The position numbers and the translations under genes are program-made. From assembly GCF_003385775.1 (NCBI RefSeq), contig NZ_QRDP01000004.1, forward strand, positions 2,568,957 through 2,632,956: 64,000 bases of DNA, given 5' to 3'. Within the stretch, counting starts at the first letter, position 1. Each line of letters starts with the position of its first letter. This stretch comes from Parasphingopyxis lamellibrachiae (GTDB taxonomy: Bacteria > Pseudomonadota > Alphaproteobacteria > Sphingomonadales > Sphingomonadaceae). This document shows, piece after piece, positions 53,783 through 63,171 of the stretch. Below the pieces are notes generated by a model. It saw only the letters and a program-made list of their open reading frames with translations. It searched no databases and was not told the DNA's origin.

Positions 53783-55432
53783 TCAGGGGCAGTTGCTCTC
53801 CGCTACGCCCGGCATCACGTCCAGACAGCGCCCGTCAATCTCGACATTGCTGAGATCGAGATCGATAAGCGATGCCAGCGTCGGAAGGATATCGACCGTC
53901 ATCACGCCGAGCGGCTGTTCGACATGCTCCGCACCGGGCCACCAGAAGAGGATCGGTACGCGCCGGTCATAATCCCAGACGCTGCCATGCGTGGCGACAT
54001 AGGCGCCGGGAATGGCTTCGGGGATCGGTGTCACGCGCGGTTGCAGGACGACGATGAAATCGCCCGATCGTTCGGCGTTGAAATTGGCGCGAACCCGGTC
54101 GAGCACGGTCCAGTGTTCGGGCGGTGCGGTTGTGATCGGCTGGGCAAGGATTTCGGATCGCCCATAGACGCGGTAGACCTGCGGATGCGCGGAGATCATC
54201 GCAATGGCGCGGTCCGTGACTTCGGCGCGCCGGTCTTCGGGTACGGAACGGTCGATATAGAAATCGCCGAACGGACTGTCTGCGCGCAATACCGGCGCGG
54301 CAAGACCGGTTTCTTCGGCCAGGCGTGCGTCCAGAGTTTCAAACCCGGGAAGCAGTCGCGCCGCGCGCGGCGCAGCCTGTTCAACCTGGCGTTCCGGCAG
54401 GTCGAGCCCGCCATGATCGGCCGTCAACACTACGACATAGTCGATATTCCGGGCATCGAGCCGGGCGAAGAAATCGCCCAGCATGGCATCCAGCGCCATC
54501 AGCTGGACGCACATCTCTACGCCCTCTGTGCCATAAGCATGACCGATATAGTCGGTCGAAGCGAGGCCGATCGTGAGAAGGTCGGTCGTGTCCTGCTGGC
54601 CCAGCTCAAGTTCGGAAACGAGATCGGCCGCGAGAACCAGTGTCAGCAAATCTCCTTCCGGAGAGGTCAGTATGTCCCGGCCGCTGGTTGTTGGGCCCCG
54701 GGAAAAGAGATGGGTGCCGACTGTCGTGCCCTCGCCAACGGGAACCGCGCGATTATAGGCGGTACATTGCTGCGGTACGGGAAGGGGGATGCGGTTCGAT
54801 ACCGCCGCCTGCATCGCTGCTTCGTTGATGCGTGTCAGCGCTTCGGGGGTTTCCCGTCCGGCAAAGGTCGTAAAGCCGGCATCGCCGGGCCAGAATACGT
54901 GATCGGCATCGCCGCCGCCCAGCAGGACGGCCGAACGGTCTTTCCCGCCTACGGAGACAACCCGGCTGGCGTCATTCACGCGCTGCATCAGATCGCCCAG
55001 CGTGGGGACGAGCAGGTGCCGCGTGGAAACAGTATAGTCGCTGGAGGAGGAGCCTTCGACGCGCGAATCTTCCATGCAATAGACGCGTGCATCATCGCGC
55101 TCGACGCTCATATCGAACCAGCGATTGCCGATAATGCCGGTGCGCGCCGGATGCGACCCTGTCAGGATCGTCGAATGACCGGGGCAGGTTTCCGTGGTGG
55201 AATGAGCCTGATAGCCGGACGGGAATACCGCGCCCTGCAGCAGCCGTGCGAAGCCGCCGGAGAAATTCTGGCGATGCTGGGCGAACAGGTCCGCGCTGAG
55301 CTGATCGACGGAAATGGCGACAACGAGTCGCGGCGGTGTCTCGGTGCTTTCCGCGCTCTCCTCGCTTTGCGCAAAAGCCGCGAAAGGCAGGGTTAAAGCT
55401 GTAACCAGAGCAGCGATGCGAACGAACTTCAT
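53783..55432 (-). CDS. Exported PafA-like alkaline phosphatase-superfamily protein
   Basis: 549 residues with a signal peptide (KFVRIAALVTALTLPFAAFAQ). LVVAISVDQLSADL carries the first metal Asp (about D43). The Thr-rich nucleophile region is GYQAHSTTETCPGHSTILTG (about residues 73-92). TADHGGLDLPER and YVATHGSVWDYDRRVPILFWWPG are further metal sites. PafA-type enzymes are calcium- or zinc-dependent phosphatases that use Thr rather than Ser. It is convergent with the sulfatase and divergent from the DsbD-like gene. Confidence 0.85.
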   Translation of the reverse strand: MKFVRIAALVTALTLPFAAFAQSEESAESTETPPRLVVAISVDQLSADLFAQHRQNFSGGFARLLQGAVFPSGYQAHSTTETCPGHSTILTGSHPARTGIIGNRWFDMSVERDDARVYCMEDSRVEGSSSSDYTVSTRHLLVPTLGDLMQRVNDASRVVSVGGKDRSAVLLGGGDADHVFWPGDAGFTTFAGRETPEALTRINEAAMQAAVSNRIPLPVPQQCTAYNRAVPVGEGTTVGTHLFSRGPTTSGRDILTSPEGDLLTLVLAADLVSELELGQQDTTDLLTIGLASTDYIGHAYGTEGVEMCVQLMALDAMLGDFFARLDARNIDYVVVLTADHGGLDLPERQVEQAAPRAARLLPGFETLDARLAEETGLAAPVLRADSPFGDFYIDRSVPEDRRAEVTDRAIAMISAHPQVYRVYGRSEILAQPITTAPPEHWTVLDRVRANFNAERSGDFIVVLQPRVTPIPEAIPGAYVATHGSVWDYDRRVPILFWWPGAEHVEQPLGVMTVDILPTLASLIDLDLSNVEIDGRCLDVMPGVAESNCP

Positions 55433-55500
55433 CGGATATCCTCTTGATAGTGCACGGCGCGAATGCCGCTGCTATAGCGCGCTCGCGAAGGAGCAAACAG

Positions 55501-57573
55501 GTGCGATTTTCCCTTATGAAGACCGTCTTGGGCTTGATTGCCGCAATTTGCTGTCTGGTGCCAGCAATTGCTCACGCACAAATGCCGCGCGAGAACGCGA
55601 TTCAGACTGCTTTGCTCGCCGAAACCGAGACACCCGCGCCCGGCCAGAGTTTCACCATCGCAATCCGCATGCGCCCGGACGAAGGCTGGCATGGCTATTG
55701 GCTCAACCCAGGCGAAGCCGGAATTCCCGACAGTTTCGAGTGGGACGTGCCGGAGGGCATAACGATAGGCGCACTTAGCTATCCGGTTCCCGAGCGGCTC
55801 TCGATCAGCGGGATCATGAATTACATCTATCATGGCGAATATGCGCTGCTGGCAGAGGTGACGCTCGATGGCGGTATCGCGCTGGGAACTGCATTGCCGC
55901 TTCGTGTGCAAGGGCAGTGGCTGGCCTGTACGGATGAAGTGTGCGTTCCGGAAAGCGGAGCATTCGGGATTGATCTTGTCGCCGGGTCCGGTGCCATTAC
56001 GGAGGGCGCTGCATTTGACGAATATCGAACACGACTGCCGCGTCCGCTCGGCAATGAAGCGGCTTTCGAACAGGTTGGAGAGACGCTGCGAATAGCCATT
56101 CCCTTTCCGCAGTCAGCCGCGATTTCCGCGCCCTATTTCTTCAGCCGGACCGATCGTGTGCTCGATTACAGCGCCGAGCAGAGCGTATCGCGTAACGGCG
56201 ATATGGTGATTGTCGAAGTGCCCGCCGAGCAAGACGCCGGGGTGGTGACGCGCATCGACGGCCTGCTCAAAATCGGCGAGCATGACGGGCTTTTGCTGGC
56301 CGCTGTACCCGGCAATGTCCCGGCCGCGGGAGCGCCGATTGCCGGGGAGCGGATCAACAGCGGGGCCATGAACGCCGATATTGCAACGGTTCTGCTTGCC
56401 CTGGGCGGAGCGATCCTGGGCGGCATGCTGCTCAACATCATGCCCTGCGTTTTCCCGATCCTCAGCCTCAAAGCGCTTAGCCTGGCCAAGGCGGGCGGCG
56501 AAGAGTCGGCCGTACGCCGCGATGCGCTGGCCTATACGGCCGGCGTCGTTATCGTCTGCCTCGGTCTCGGAGCGGCCTTGTTGGCGCTGCGGGCAAGCGG
56601 TGTGGCGGCGGGCTGGGCCTTCCAGCTGCAGGATCCGCGCATGATCCTCTTCCTGCTCCTGCTCGTGACGGCCATCGCGCTGAATCTCGCCGGCCTCTTC
56701 GAACTGCCCAGTGTTTCCGGCGGCGGCCGTTTTGCAGACCGGGACGGGGCGACGGGTTCTTTCTTCACCGGCGCGTTGGCCGCCTTTGTCGCCACACCCT
56801 GCACGGGGCCGTTCATGGGAGCGGCGCTTGGCGCGGCGCTTGTCGTGCCTACGATCGTCGCCATGGCGATTTTCGCCGGGCTCGGTTTTGGGCTGGCGCT
56901 ACCCTTCCTGATCCTCGCCTTTGTGCCGACGTTGCGGGCAAGGCTGCCGCGCCCGGGGCCATGGATGGAAGGGTTTCGCCATCTGATGGCGGTGCCGATG
57001 CTCCTGACCGCGCTCGCGCTCGGCTGGGTGCTGGGTCGCCAGACAGGCGTCAACGGCATGACCCTTGGCATTGCCGGGGCCCTTGGCATTGCCCTGATGC
57101 TCTGGTGGGCCGGAAACCGGCAGATTGCGGGAAAACGCGCCTGGCTGCCGATCATTCCCGCCATTCTCGTGACGCTGGGCGCGCTGGCGCTTGTGCCGAC
57201 ATCCATGCCGGCACAGGCGGGGCAGGCGGAAGGCGGGGCGCTCGATGCGGAATCGTTCGGCGAGGCGAGGCTGGAGGAATTGCGCGCGGCGGACCAACCG
57301 GTCTTTGTCTATTTCACCGCTGACTGGTGCATCACCTGCAAGGCGAATGAGGCCGGAGCGCTGAATCGCCAGGCTGTGGCCGATCATTTCGAGGCGCAGG
57401 GCATCGCCGTTCTGGTAGGTGACTGGACAAATGGCGACCCGGCGATCGGCCGCTTTCTGGAACGCCATGGACGGTCCGGCGTGCCGCTGTATCTCTATTA
57501 TGCGCCGGGCGGCGAGCCGGAAGTCCTGCCGCAGATATTGACGGTGGGAATGCTCACCGGGCTCGGGACCTAA
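55501..57573 (+). CDS. DsbD/ScsB-family thiol:disulfide reductase
   Basis: 690 residues from a GTG at 55501 with AAGGAG 7 bases upstream; the ATG at 55516 is a weaker alternative. A signal peptide is followed by an N-terminal periplasmic domain with a Cys pair (LACTDEVCVP, about 142 and 147). The CcdA-like membrane core has NIMPCVFPILSLKAL and VATPCTGPFMGAALG, and the C-terminal thioredoxin domain has ADWCITCKANE. It moves electrons from the cytoplasm to periplasmic thiols. It overlaps the convergent amidohydrolase by 4 bp. Confidence 0.9.
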   Translation: MRFSLMKTVLGLIAAICCLVPAIAHAQMPRENAIQTALLAETETPAPGQSFTIAIRMRPDEGWHGYWLNPGEAGIPDSFEWDVPEGITIGALSYPVPERLSISGIMNYIYHGEYALLAEVTLDGGIALGTALPLRVQGQWLACTDEVCVPESGAFGIDLVAGSGAITEGAAFDEYRTRLPRPLGNEAAFEQVGETLRIAIPFPQSAAISAPYFFSRTDRVLDYSAEQSVSRNGDMVIVEVPAEQDAGVVTRIDGLLKIGEHDGLLLAAVPGNVPAAGAPIAGERINSGAMNADIATVLLALGGAILGGMLLNIMPCVFPILSLKALSLAKAGGEESAVRRDALAYTAGVVIVCLGLGAALLALRASGVAAGWAFQLQDPRMILFLLLLVTAIALNLAGLFELPSVSGGGRFADRDGATGSFFTGALAAFVATPCTGPFMGAALGAALVVPTIVAMAIFAGLGFGLALPFLILAFVPTLRARLPRPGPWMEGFRHLMAVPMLLTALALGWVLGRQTGVNGMTLGIAGALGIALMLWWAGNRQIAGKRAWLPIIPAILVTLGALALVPTSMPAQAGQAEGGALDAESFGEARLEELRAADQPVFVYFTADWCITCKANEAGALNRQAVADHFEAQGIAVLVGDWTNGDPAIGRFLERHGRSGVPLYLYYAPGGEPEVLPQILTVGMLTGLGT

Positions 57574-59300
57574 CGTCCCACATCCTCATCCTGTGAAATC
57601 ATCGGTCCGATGGGCGCATCCATAGGCGGGGCATCGGCCGCGCCGCGCACCCACATGCGCTCTCCGCCGACCCAGGTTTCCGTGACTTGTGTTTCGCGGA
57701 TCTGCTCTGGCGTTGCATCGAAGATATCGCGGTCCAGGATGATGAAATCGGCATAGAGACCTGCGCCTAACCGCCCGGTCCGGTCTTCCGAAAAACCGGC
57801 AAAGGCGGCGTTGATCGTGAAAGCGGCAAAGGCCTGTTGAAGCGAGATCCGCTCATGGGCCTGCCAGCTGCCAACGGGTTCTCCATTGGCATCCTGCCTG
57901 CTGACCGCCGCCGCCAGACCGGGAAAGGGGTTGGGGCTCTCGACCGGGAAATCGCTGCCAAAGGCGAGGACAGAACCGTTGCGCAGCATCGAATTCCAGG
58001 CATAGGCGCCAACCAGCCGGTCCGGGCCTAGCCGCGCCTCCGCCATCAGCCGGTCCGATGTTTGGTGCACAGGCTGCATCGAAGCGATGATACCGTGCCG
58101 GCCGAACCGGGGCAGGTCGGCCGGATCGACAATCTGGGCATGCTCGATCCGCCAGCGCCGATCATCTGTGTAGCGTGTGGCCAGTTCCTCGATCGCGCCA
58201 AGGGCGGCCCGATTGGCCCCATCGCCAATCGCATGGATTGCCGCCTGGAACCTGTCGAGAGAAAGGCGGCTCAACCGATTGCGCAGGCCTATGCTGTCGA
58301 TCAGCGCCAGCCCCGTCTCGCCGGGGGCATCGGCATAGGGTGCATTCAAAAGCGCGCCCCGCGATCCGAGCGCGCCATCGCCATATATTTTCAGGCCGAC
58401 CATGCGCAGATGCCCATCATAGAGCCAGGGCGTCATGCTGTCGCCGGCGATATCGAGCAGCGTTTGGAGCGATCCGGCATAAGAGACAACGCGGATGCCG
58501 AGCCGCCCCCGGTCGCCCGCGCGACGGACCGTGCTCCAGTCGTCGGCGCTTGTCCCCATATCGTGCATGGTCGTTATGCCATGGCTGAGAAGTAGTGACT
58601 GGGCTTCTCGCAGAGCCATATCGCGTACCGGCGGTTCGGGTGTCGGGATGGCGCTCGCGACAAGGCCCATTGCCGCATCGACGAACACGCCGTTTGGCCT
58701 GTTGCCGTCGCGTCCGATCCTCCCGCCCGCGGGAGACTGGGATGCAGCGCTGATCCCGGCGGCCGCCATGGCGGTGCTGTTGGCGACGCCGGCATGGCCA
58801 TCGACGCGGATGAGCCAGACGGGACGATCCGGAACCGCAGCATCCAGGTCGGCGGCTGCCGGGAAACGATCAAGGCCCCAGCGCTCCTGATTCCATCCGC
58901 GCCCTACAACCCAGCGCAGGGTTGGGTTGTCCGCGCTATATTGCGCGAGCCGCGCCATGGCTTCGTCAAGGCTGGTTGTGTCGGACAGATCGAGCTGGAT
59001 GGCGTTGTATCCAAGCCCCATGAGATGGCCATGCGCGTCGATCAGACCGGGAATGAGCGTACGGCCCTGCATGTCATAGCGAGTTTCCAAGCCTTCCGGG
59101 TAGTCGTCCCCGCGGCGGAGCAAATCGGTTACGCGGCCGGTGTCGCTGTCGAACACAAGGCCGGTGAACCGGACAAGATTGCCCTCTTCGTCCAGCGTAT
59201 AGCCATTGGCATTGTCGACCAGCACATCGGCCTGTGCCGGCAGAGGGAGAAGCAGGGCGGCGAGGGCGAACAGGGCCGCCAGGACGATATCGTTTCTCAC
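57570..59300 (-). CDS. Exported YtcJ-like amidohydrolase
   Basis: 576 residues from a GTG at 59300, inside the four-base overlap with the preceding gene stop. A signal peptide-like start (LAALFALAALLLPLPAQA) precedes the amidohydrolase barrel. IDAHGHLMGLG holds the first metal His pair; DGHAGVANSTAM, FGSDFPVESPNP and the C-terminal DFIILDRDIFDA are YtcJ-like. Substrate unknown. It is co-transcribed with the upstream hydroxyisobutyrate dehydrogenase-like gene. Confidence 0.85.
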   Translation of the reverse strand: MRNDIVLAALFALAALLLPLPAQADVLVDNANGYTLDEEGNLVRFTGLVFDSDTGRVTDLLRRGDDYPEGLETRYDMQGRTLIPGLIDAHGHLMGLGYNAIQLDLSDTTSLDEAMARLAQYSADNPTLRWVVGRGWNQERWGLDRFPAAADLDAAVPDRPVWLIRVDGHAGVANSTAMAAAGISAASQSPAGGRIGRDGNRPNGVFVDAAMGLVASAIPTPEPPVRDMALREAQSLLLSHGITTMHDMGTSADDWSTVRRAGDRGRLGIRVVSYAGSLQTLLDIAGDSMTPWLYDGHLRMVGLKIYGDGALGSRGALLNAPYADAPGETGLALIDSIGLRNRLSRLSLDRFQAAIHAIGDGANRAALGAIEELATRYTDDRRWRIEHAQIVDPADLPRFGRHGIIASMQPVHQTSDRLMAEARLGPDRLVGAYAWNSMLRNGSVLAFGSDFPVESPNPFPGLAAAVSRQDANGEPVGSWQAHERISLQQAFAAFTINAAFAGFSEDRTGRLGAGLYADFIILDRDIFDATPEQIRETQVTETWVGGERMWVRGAADAPPMDAPIGPMISQDEDVGR

Positions 59301-60163
59301 TCTTCCAGTCTCCTCACCAGTGAACTTGTGTCTTGCCTTGCGCCGCCCATGGCCTGCACTTCGGCATAATATCCGTCGACAAGCTTCGCGAGTTCCAGTT
59401 TTGCGCCATTGGCTTCAGCCTCGTCGAGCGCGAGGCCGAGATCCTTGCGCATCCAGTCAACCGCGAAACCGAAATCAAATTCGCCCTTCGCCATCGTCTT
59501 CCAGCGATTGTCCATCTGCCAGCTTTGCGCCGCGCCGCCGGAAATCGCCTCAAACACCTTGTCGAGATCAAGGCTAGACCGCTTGGCCAGATGCAGCGCT
59601 TCTGAAAGCCCCTGCAAAACCCCGGCAATGGCGAGCTGGTTGCACATTTTGGTCTGTTGACCGGCGCCGGCCTCGCCGCAATGCACGATCCGTGCGGCAT
59701 AAGCCTGCATGATCGGTTCGGCGAGCGTCATCGCCCGCTTGGTGCCGCCGCACATGATGGCCAGCGCGCCATTTTCCGCGCCTGCCTGCCCCCCCGATAC
59801 CGGAGCGTCGACGCAGTGAATGCCCTGCGCTTCGCCCGCCTCGGACAGTTTGCGTGCCAGCCTGGCTGATACGGTGGTGTGATCGATGAACAGCGTTCCG
59901 GCATGCATCGCCGCAAAGCTGCCGTCCGAGCCCAGGGCAACTTCTTCGAGGTCCGCATCCGCTCCGACACAGGCGATGACGGCATCGACGCCTTCCGCCG
60001 CTTTGGCGGATGTTTCCGCATATTGCCCGCCATGGCGTTCGACCCAATCATGGGCCTTGGAAGCCGTGCGATTGAATACCGTAACTTTATGGCCGGCCTT
60101 CAGGAGATGCCCGGCCATGGGAGCGCCCATCACGCCCAGCCCGATAAATGCGATTTTTGCCAT
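59297..60163 (-). CDS. Beta-hydroxyacid dehydrogenase (3-hydroxyisobutyrate dehydrogenase family)
   Basis: 288 residues. The cofactor-binding GLGVMGAPMAGHLLKAGHKVTVFNRT is followed by substrate-site segments CVDAPVSGGQAGAENG and the catalytic Lys region GAGQQTKMCNQLA. It resembles 3-hydroxyisobutyrate or tartronate semialdehyde reductases (NAD(P)-dependent). The exact acid is not readable. It is divergent from ilvA, with the amidohydrolase overlapping its end. Confidence 0.87.
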   Translation of the reverse strand: MAKIAFIGLGVMGAPMAGHLLKAGHKVTVFNRTASKAHDWVERHGGQYAETSAKAAEGVDAVIACVGADADLEEVALGSDGSFAAMHAGTLFIDHTTVSARLARKLSEAGEAQGIHCVDAPVSGGQAGAENGALAIMCGGTKRAMTLAEPIMQAYAARIVHCGEAGAGQQTKMCNQLAIAGVLQGLSEALHLAKRSSLDLDKVFEAISGGAAQSWQMDNRWKTMAKGEFDFGFAVDWMRKDLGLALDEAEANGAKLELAKLVDGYYAEVQAMGGARQDTSSLVRRLEE

Positions 60164-60246
60164 TGGAAGCTGCCCGAAATTTCTGTCGAGGGGGACCCAT
60201 AGGATGTGTTTGCCGGAGACGCCAGATAGGCTAGGGCGGGCGGATT

Positions 60247-61488
60247 ATGGCCACAGCAGCACAAACCGCAACCGATTCGACCCTGATGCTGGAAAGCGTT
60301 CGCGCCGCGCATGAGCGAATTGCCGATGCGATCGTGAGAACCCCGACGCTGAAGAGCATTACCCTGTCGGAAATGACGGGCGCGGATGTCTGGCTGAAAT
60401 TCGACAATCTCCAGTTCACCGCATCGTTCAAGGAACGCGGTGCCCTGAATGCTATGCTGATGCTGGACGAAGATGTGCGCGAACGCGGTGTGATTGCGGC
60501 ATCGGCGGGCAATCATTCCCAGGGCGTCGCCTATCACGGCGCGCGGCTCGGCATCCCCGTCACCATCGTCATGCCTCAGCATACGCCGACGGTAAAAGTG
60601 CAGCAGACCGAAAGCCATGGAGCGACGGTAGTGCTGCACGGGGAACGGTTCGATGATGCCCAGGCTCATGCCTATGAGCTGGCTGCGGAACGCGAACTGA
60701 CCTTCGTCCATCCTTTTGACGACCCGGATATCGCGGCGGGACAGGGCACGGCGGCGCTCGAGATGCTGGAGGATGTTCCCGAAATCGATACACTGATCGT
60801 ACCGATTGGCGGCGGCGGCCTGATTTCGGGCATGGGCGTAGCGGCAAAGGGCATCAAGCCCGGTCTCGAACTGGTCGGCGTCGAAGCGGAACTTTATCCG
60901 TCCACCTATTCGAAGCTGAAAGGTCTGAATCTGCCCTGCGAAGGCGATACGCTTGCCGAGGGTATTGCCGTGAAGGAACCGGGCAAGTTCACGCTTGAGG
61001 TGATCCGGAAAATTGTAGACGAAATCGTCCTGGTGTCCGAGCGCGATCTGGAACGGGCTGTTTCGCTCCTGTTGCAGATCGAAAAGACGGTGGTCGAGGG
61101 GGCCGGCGCGGCCGGTCTGGCAGCGATGCTCGGCCATCCGGAGCGCTTCAGGGGTCGCAAGATCGGGCTGATCCTGTGCGGCGGCAATATCGATACCCGA
61201 TTGCTCGCCAATGTGTTGCTACGCGATCTGGCCCGCGACGGACGCCTCGCGCGCCTGCGCATCCGGCTCAAGGACCGGCCGGGCGCGCTCTATCATGTCG
61301 CCAAGGTGTTCGACGAACAGCAGGCCAATATCATCGAGATTTATCACCAGCGGATATTCACATCGCTGCCCGCGAAAGGCCTGATCACCGATATCGAGTG
61401 CGAAACCCGCGGACGGAACCATCTGCAACGGCTTATCGAAGCGCTCGAAGAGGCCGGGTTTGGCGTAACGCCGGTGGAACTGGCCTAA
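60247..61488 (+). CDS. ilvA: Threonine ammonia-lyase with C-terminal ACT domain
   Basis: 413 residues. PLP Lys in FTASFKERGAL (about K62), ASAGNHSQGVAYHGARLGIP, the glycine loop PIGGGGLISGM, and C-terminal LRIRLKDRPGALYHVAKVFDEQQANI, an ACT-like regulatory domain. It deaminates threonine to 2-oxobutyrate for isoleucine synthesis. One ACT unit and about 413 residues fit the short regulated form, also called TdcB/IlvA-type. Confidence 0.92.
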   Translation: MATAAQTATDSTLMLESVRAAHERIADAIVRTPTLKSITLSEMTGADVWLKFDNLQFTASFKERGALNAMLMLDEDVRERGVIAASAGNHSQGVAYHGARLGIPVTIVMPQHTPTVKVQQTESHGATVVLHGERFDDAQAHAYELAAERELTFVHPFDDPDIAAGQGTAALEMLEDVPEIDTLIVPIGGGGLISGMGVAAKGIKPGLELVGVEAELYPSTYSKLKGLNLPCEGDTLAEGIAVKEPGKFTLEVIRKIVDEIVLVSERDLERAVSLLLQIEKTVVEGAGAAGLAAMLGHPERFRGRKIGLILCGGNIDTRLLANVLLRDLARDGRLARLRIRLKDRPGALYHVAKVFDEQQANIIEIYHQRIFTSLPAKGLITDIECETRGRNHLQRLIEALEEAGFGVTPVELA

Positions 61489-61498
61489 TTTTGATCAA

Positions 61499-61518
61499 GC
61501 TCGACCCAACGGTCGAGC
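61499..61518. terminator. Hairpin in the convergent gap after ilvA
   Basis: GCTCGACC-CAAC-GGTCGAGC: perfect 8-bp stem, 4-base loop, 10 bases after the ilvA stop. No T-run on either strand. The rest of the 193-bp gap holds no gene that I can support. Confidence 0.4.
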
Positions 61519-61681
61519 GCCGCACCAGCCCGCTCACCCACCCGGTCTCCCATAGAATACGCTGAGTGGGAGGCAGGGTGGAGGCGCGGGCGGAGATGAC
61601 GCAGGCTCCGGAGGCGCGAGGCGTCGTTGGATGTCATCGGAGGGCGGTGCGGCGATTTCCTGCAAAGGATATTCTGGCAAA

Positions 61682-62422
61682 CTAGCGCACATCCGGGTAC
61701 CAGCGATCCAGCCCCTTTTTGCGCCCGAACGCCCAGTTCATCCCGCACTTCATATAGATCCAGTTGGCCTTTAACGGACCCCATTCGGCGATCCGCCTGT
61801 CCGATGTGCGAACGATGCGCGGAACCAGCTTCACGCTGCCCATACGGCACAGCCTCAGGCACAGATCGACATCTTCCATGATATTCATATCGGGATCGCA
61901 GCCATCGACGCGCAGGAAATCGGCACGGCGGAAGAACATGGCGTGATCGCCGAACAGGAGACGCAAACCCCGGACGAACAGATGCGGGCGGAGCAGGATC
62001 GGTCCGTAGTAGGTTTTGGCCCAGTTGTGAAAACTTGTCCCCCAGCGCGTTTTCGTGCCGGTTAGCAGCGGTGTGAAGCCGCCGAGTACGCGGCCCGGAT
62101 ACGCCAGAGTGCGCTCGACAACGGCCAGCGCATCGGCGGGCAGTTCGGTATCGGCATGGAGCACGCAAACCAGCGGCGTCCGGGCTTCGGCAACGCCGCG
62201 GTTGATCTGAACCGCGCGGCCTTTTGCATCGTTTTCGACGATCCGGAAGCCTGCCGCACACGCAATCTCCACCGAGCGATCACGGCTGCCGCCATCGACG
62301 GCGATGACTTCCGCCGGCGCAGGGTCGAGCGCGGCAATATTGGCGATGACGCCCGGCAGCGCAGCCTCTTCGTCGATCATCGGTATGACAATTGCGACCT
62401 CGCTGCGAGGTTGGGCTATCAT
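61682..62422 (-). CDS. TIGR04283-type glycosyltransferase (GT2 fold)
   Basis: 246 residues from the ATG at 62422, which shares ATGA with the preceding gene stop; the longer frame upstream lies inside that gene. VAIVIPMIDEEAALPGVIANIAAL and VIAVDGGSRDRSVEIA are GT2-like nucleotide-sugar sites. VCVLHADTELP holds the DxD-like metal site, and MEDVDLCLRLCRMGSVKLV is the ED active-site region. The family name refers to arsenosugar clusters, but none of the other arsenosugar genes are here. Confidence 0.83.
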   Translation of the reverse strand: MIAQPRSEVAIVIPMIDEEAALPGVIANIAALDPAPAEVIAVDGGSRDRSVEIACAAGFRIVENDAKGRAVQINRGVAEARTPLVCVLHADTELPADALAVVERTLAYPGRVLGGFTPLLTGTKTRWGTSFHNWAKTYYGPILLRPHLFVRGLRLLFGDHAMFFRRADFLRVDGCDPDMNIMEDVDLCLRLCRMGSVKLVPRIVRTSDRRIAEWGPLKANWIYMKCGMNWAFGRKKGLDRWYPDVR

Positions 62423-63003
62423 GCGGTCAGCCATGGCCAGCGGCGCAGATCTTCGGGCCTGTCGCAATCGGCGAGCGTCTCAAGCAGGGCGGGGGGCATT
62501 TTTTTTGCTTCGAGTCGCCGCAGCGTTTCCGGCAGTACGGCTCCGGTTCCCCATGCCATGTCGGAAAACAGCCAGTCATGCGGCGAGGCAAGGCCGATCA
62601 GCCAGTAACCGCCATCCTCGGCCGGGCCGATGACGACGTCATTGTCTTCAAGCGCTTCTGCCGCCAGCTGAAGGTGGGAGGCCTGCAGATCCGGGCAGTC
62701 CGCGCCGACGAAGATAACGGGCGGGTTGCGGCTGGCCTCGCGCAGGCGATCTCCCAGATCGCCATCGCCCTGTTCCGTATAGGCGAGATCCTCGCCCAGC
62801 CATTGCTGAAACGCGCTTGAGCCGGCTCCGGTAAAGCGGATCTCGACGGGAAGTCCGCTGTCGCGCATGGCGCGCACCGTCCGTTCGGCCAGCTTTCTGT
62901 GGATTGTCGCCGCGCCCGCCTCTCCCAGTGCGGGGATGAGCCTGGTCTTCGCCTTTCCCGCCTCGGGATAGCGTGTGAACAGAACAAGGCGGGGTGTTGG
63001 CAT
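62419..63003 (-). CDS. TIGR04282/DUF2064-type glycosyltransferase
   Basis: 194 residues. RLVLFTRYPEAGKAKTRLIPALG is the nucleotide-binding start. VIFVGADCPDLQASHL and VIGPAEDGGYWLIGL are family motifs of DUF2064, a CofC/MobA-like nucleotidyltransferase or glycosyltransferase fold. It overlaps the TIGR04283 gene by 4 bases, a standard pair. Joint function is not established. Confidence 0.83.
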   Translation of the reverse strand: MPTPRLVLFTRYPEAGKAKTRLIPALGEAGAATIHRKLAERTVRAMRDSGLPVEIRFTGAGSSAFQQWLGEDLAYTEQGDGDLGDRLREASRNPPVIFVGADCPDLQASHLQLAAEALEDNDVVIGPAEDGGYWLIGLASPHDWLFSDMAWGTGAVLPETLRRLEAKKMPPALLETLADCDRPEDLRRWPWLTA

Positions 63004-63171
63004 GGGATTGCCTTACCGGGTCCATGTGCATTGGCCAAAGATAAGATTTGATTCATCGCCTATGTCGAACGCATTCACCCTGTGATCGTCGATTGTCGAC
63101 CGTTTATCGATCAAGTCTGTCTCCGCCTCGATCCGCTGCTACGCCAAGCGCGGGAAAAAGGGGATATTACC

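Noticed and set aside
53924..55396. A 490-codon frame antisense to the PafA-like phosphatase
   Set aside because: The reverse-strand gene has signal peptide and metal motifs; the antisense frame has neither and lacks a ribosome-binding site.
61519..61681. Repeated GGAGGCGCG-like purine-rich stretch after ilvA
   Set aside because: Imperfect similarity between short GC-rich words; no consistent repeat unit and no plausible gene on either strand.
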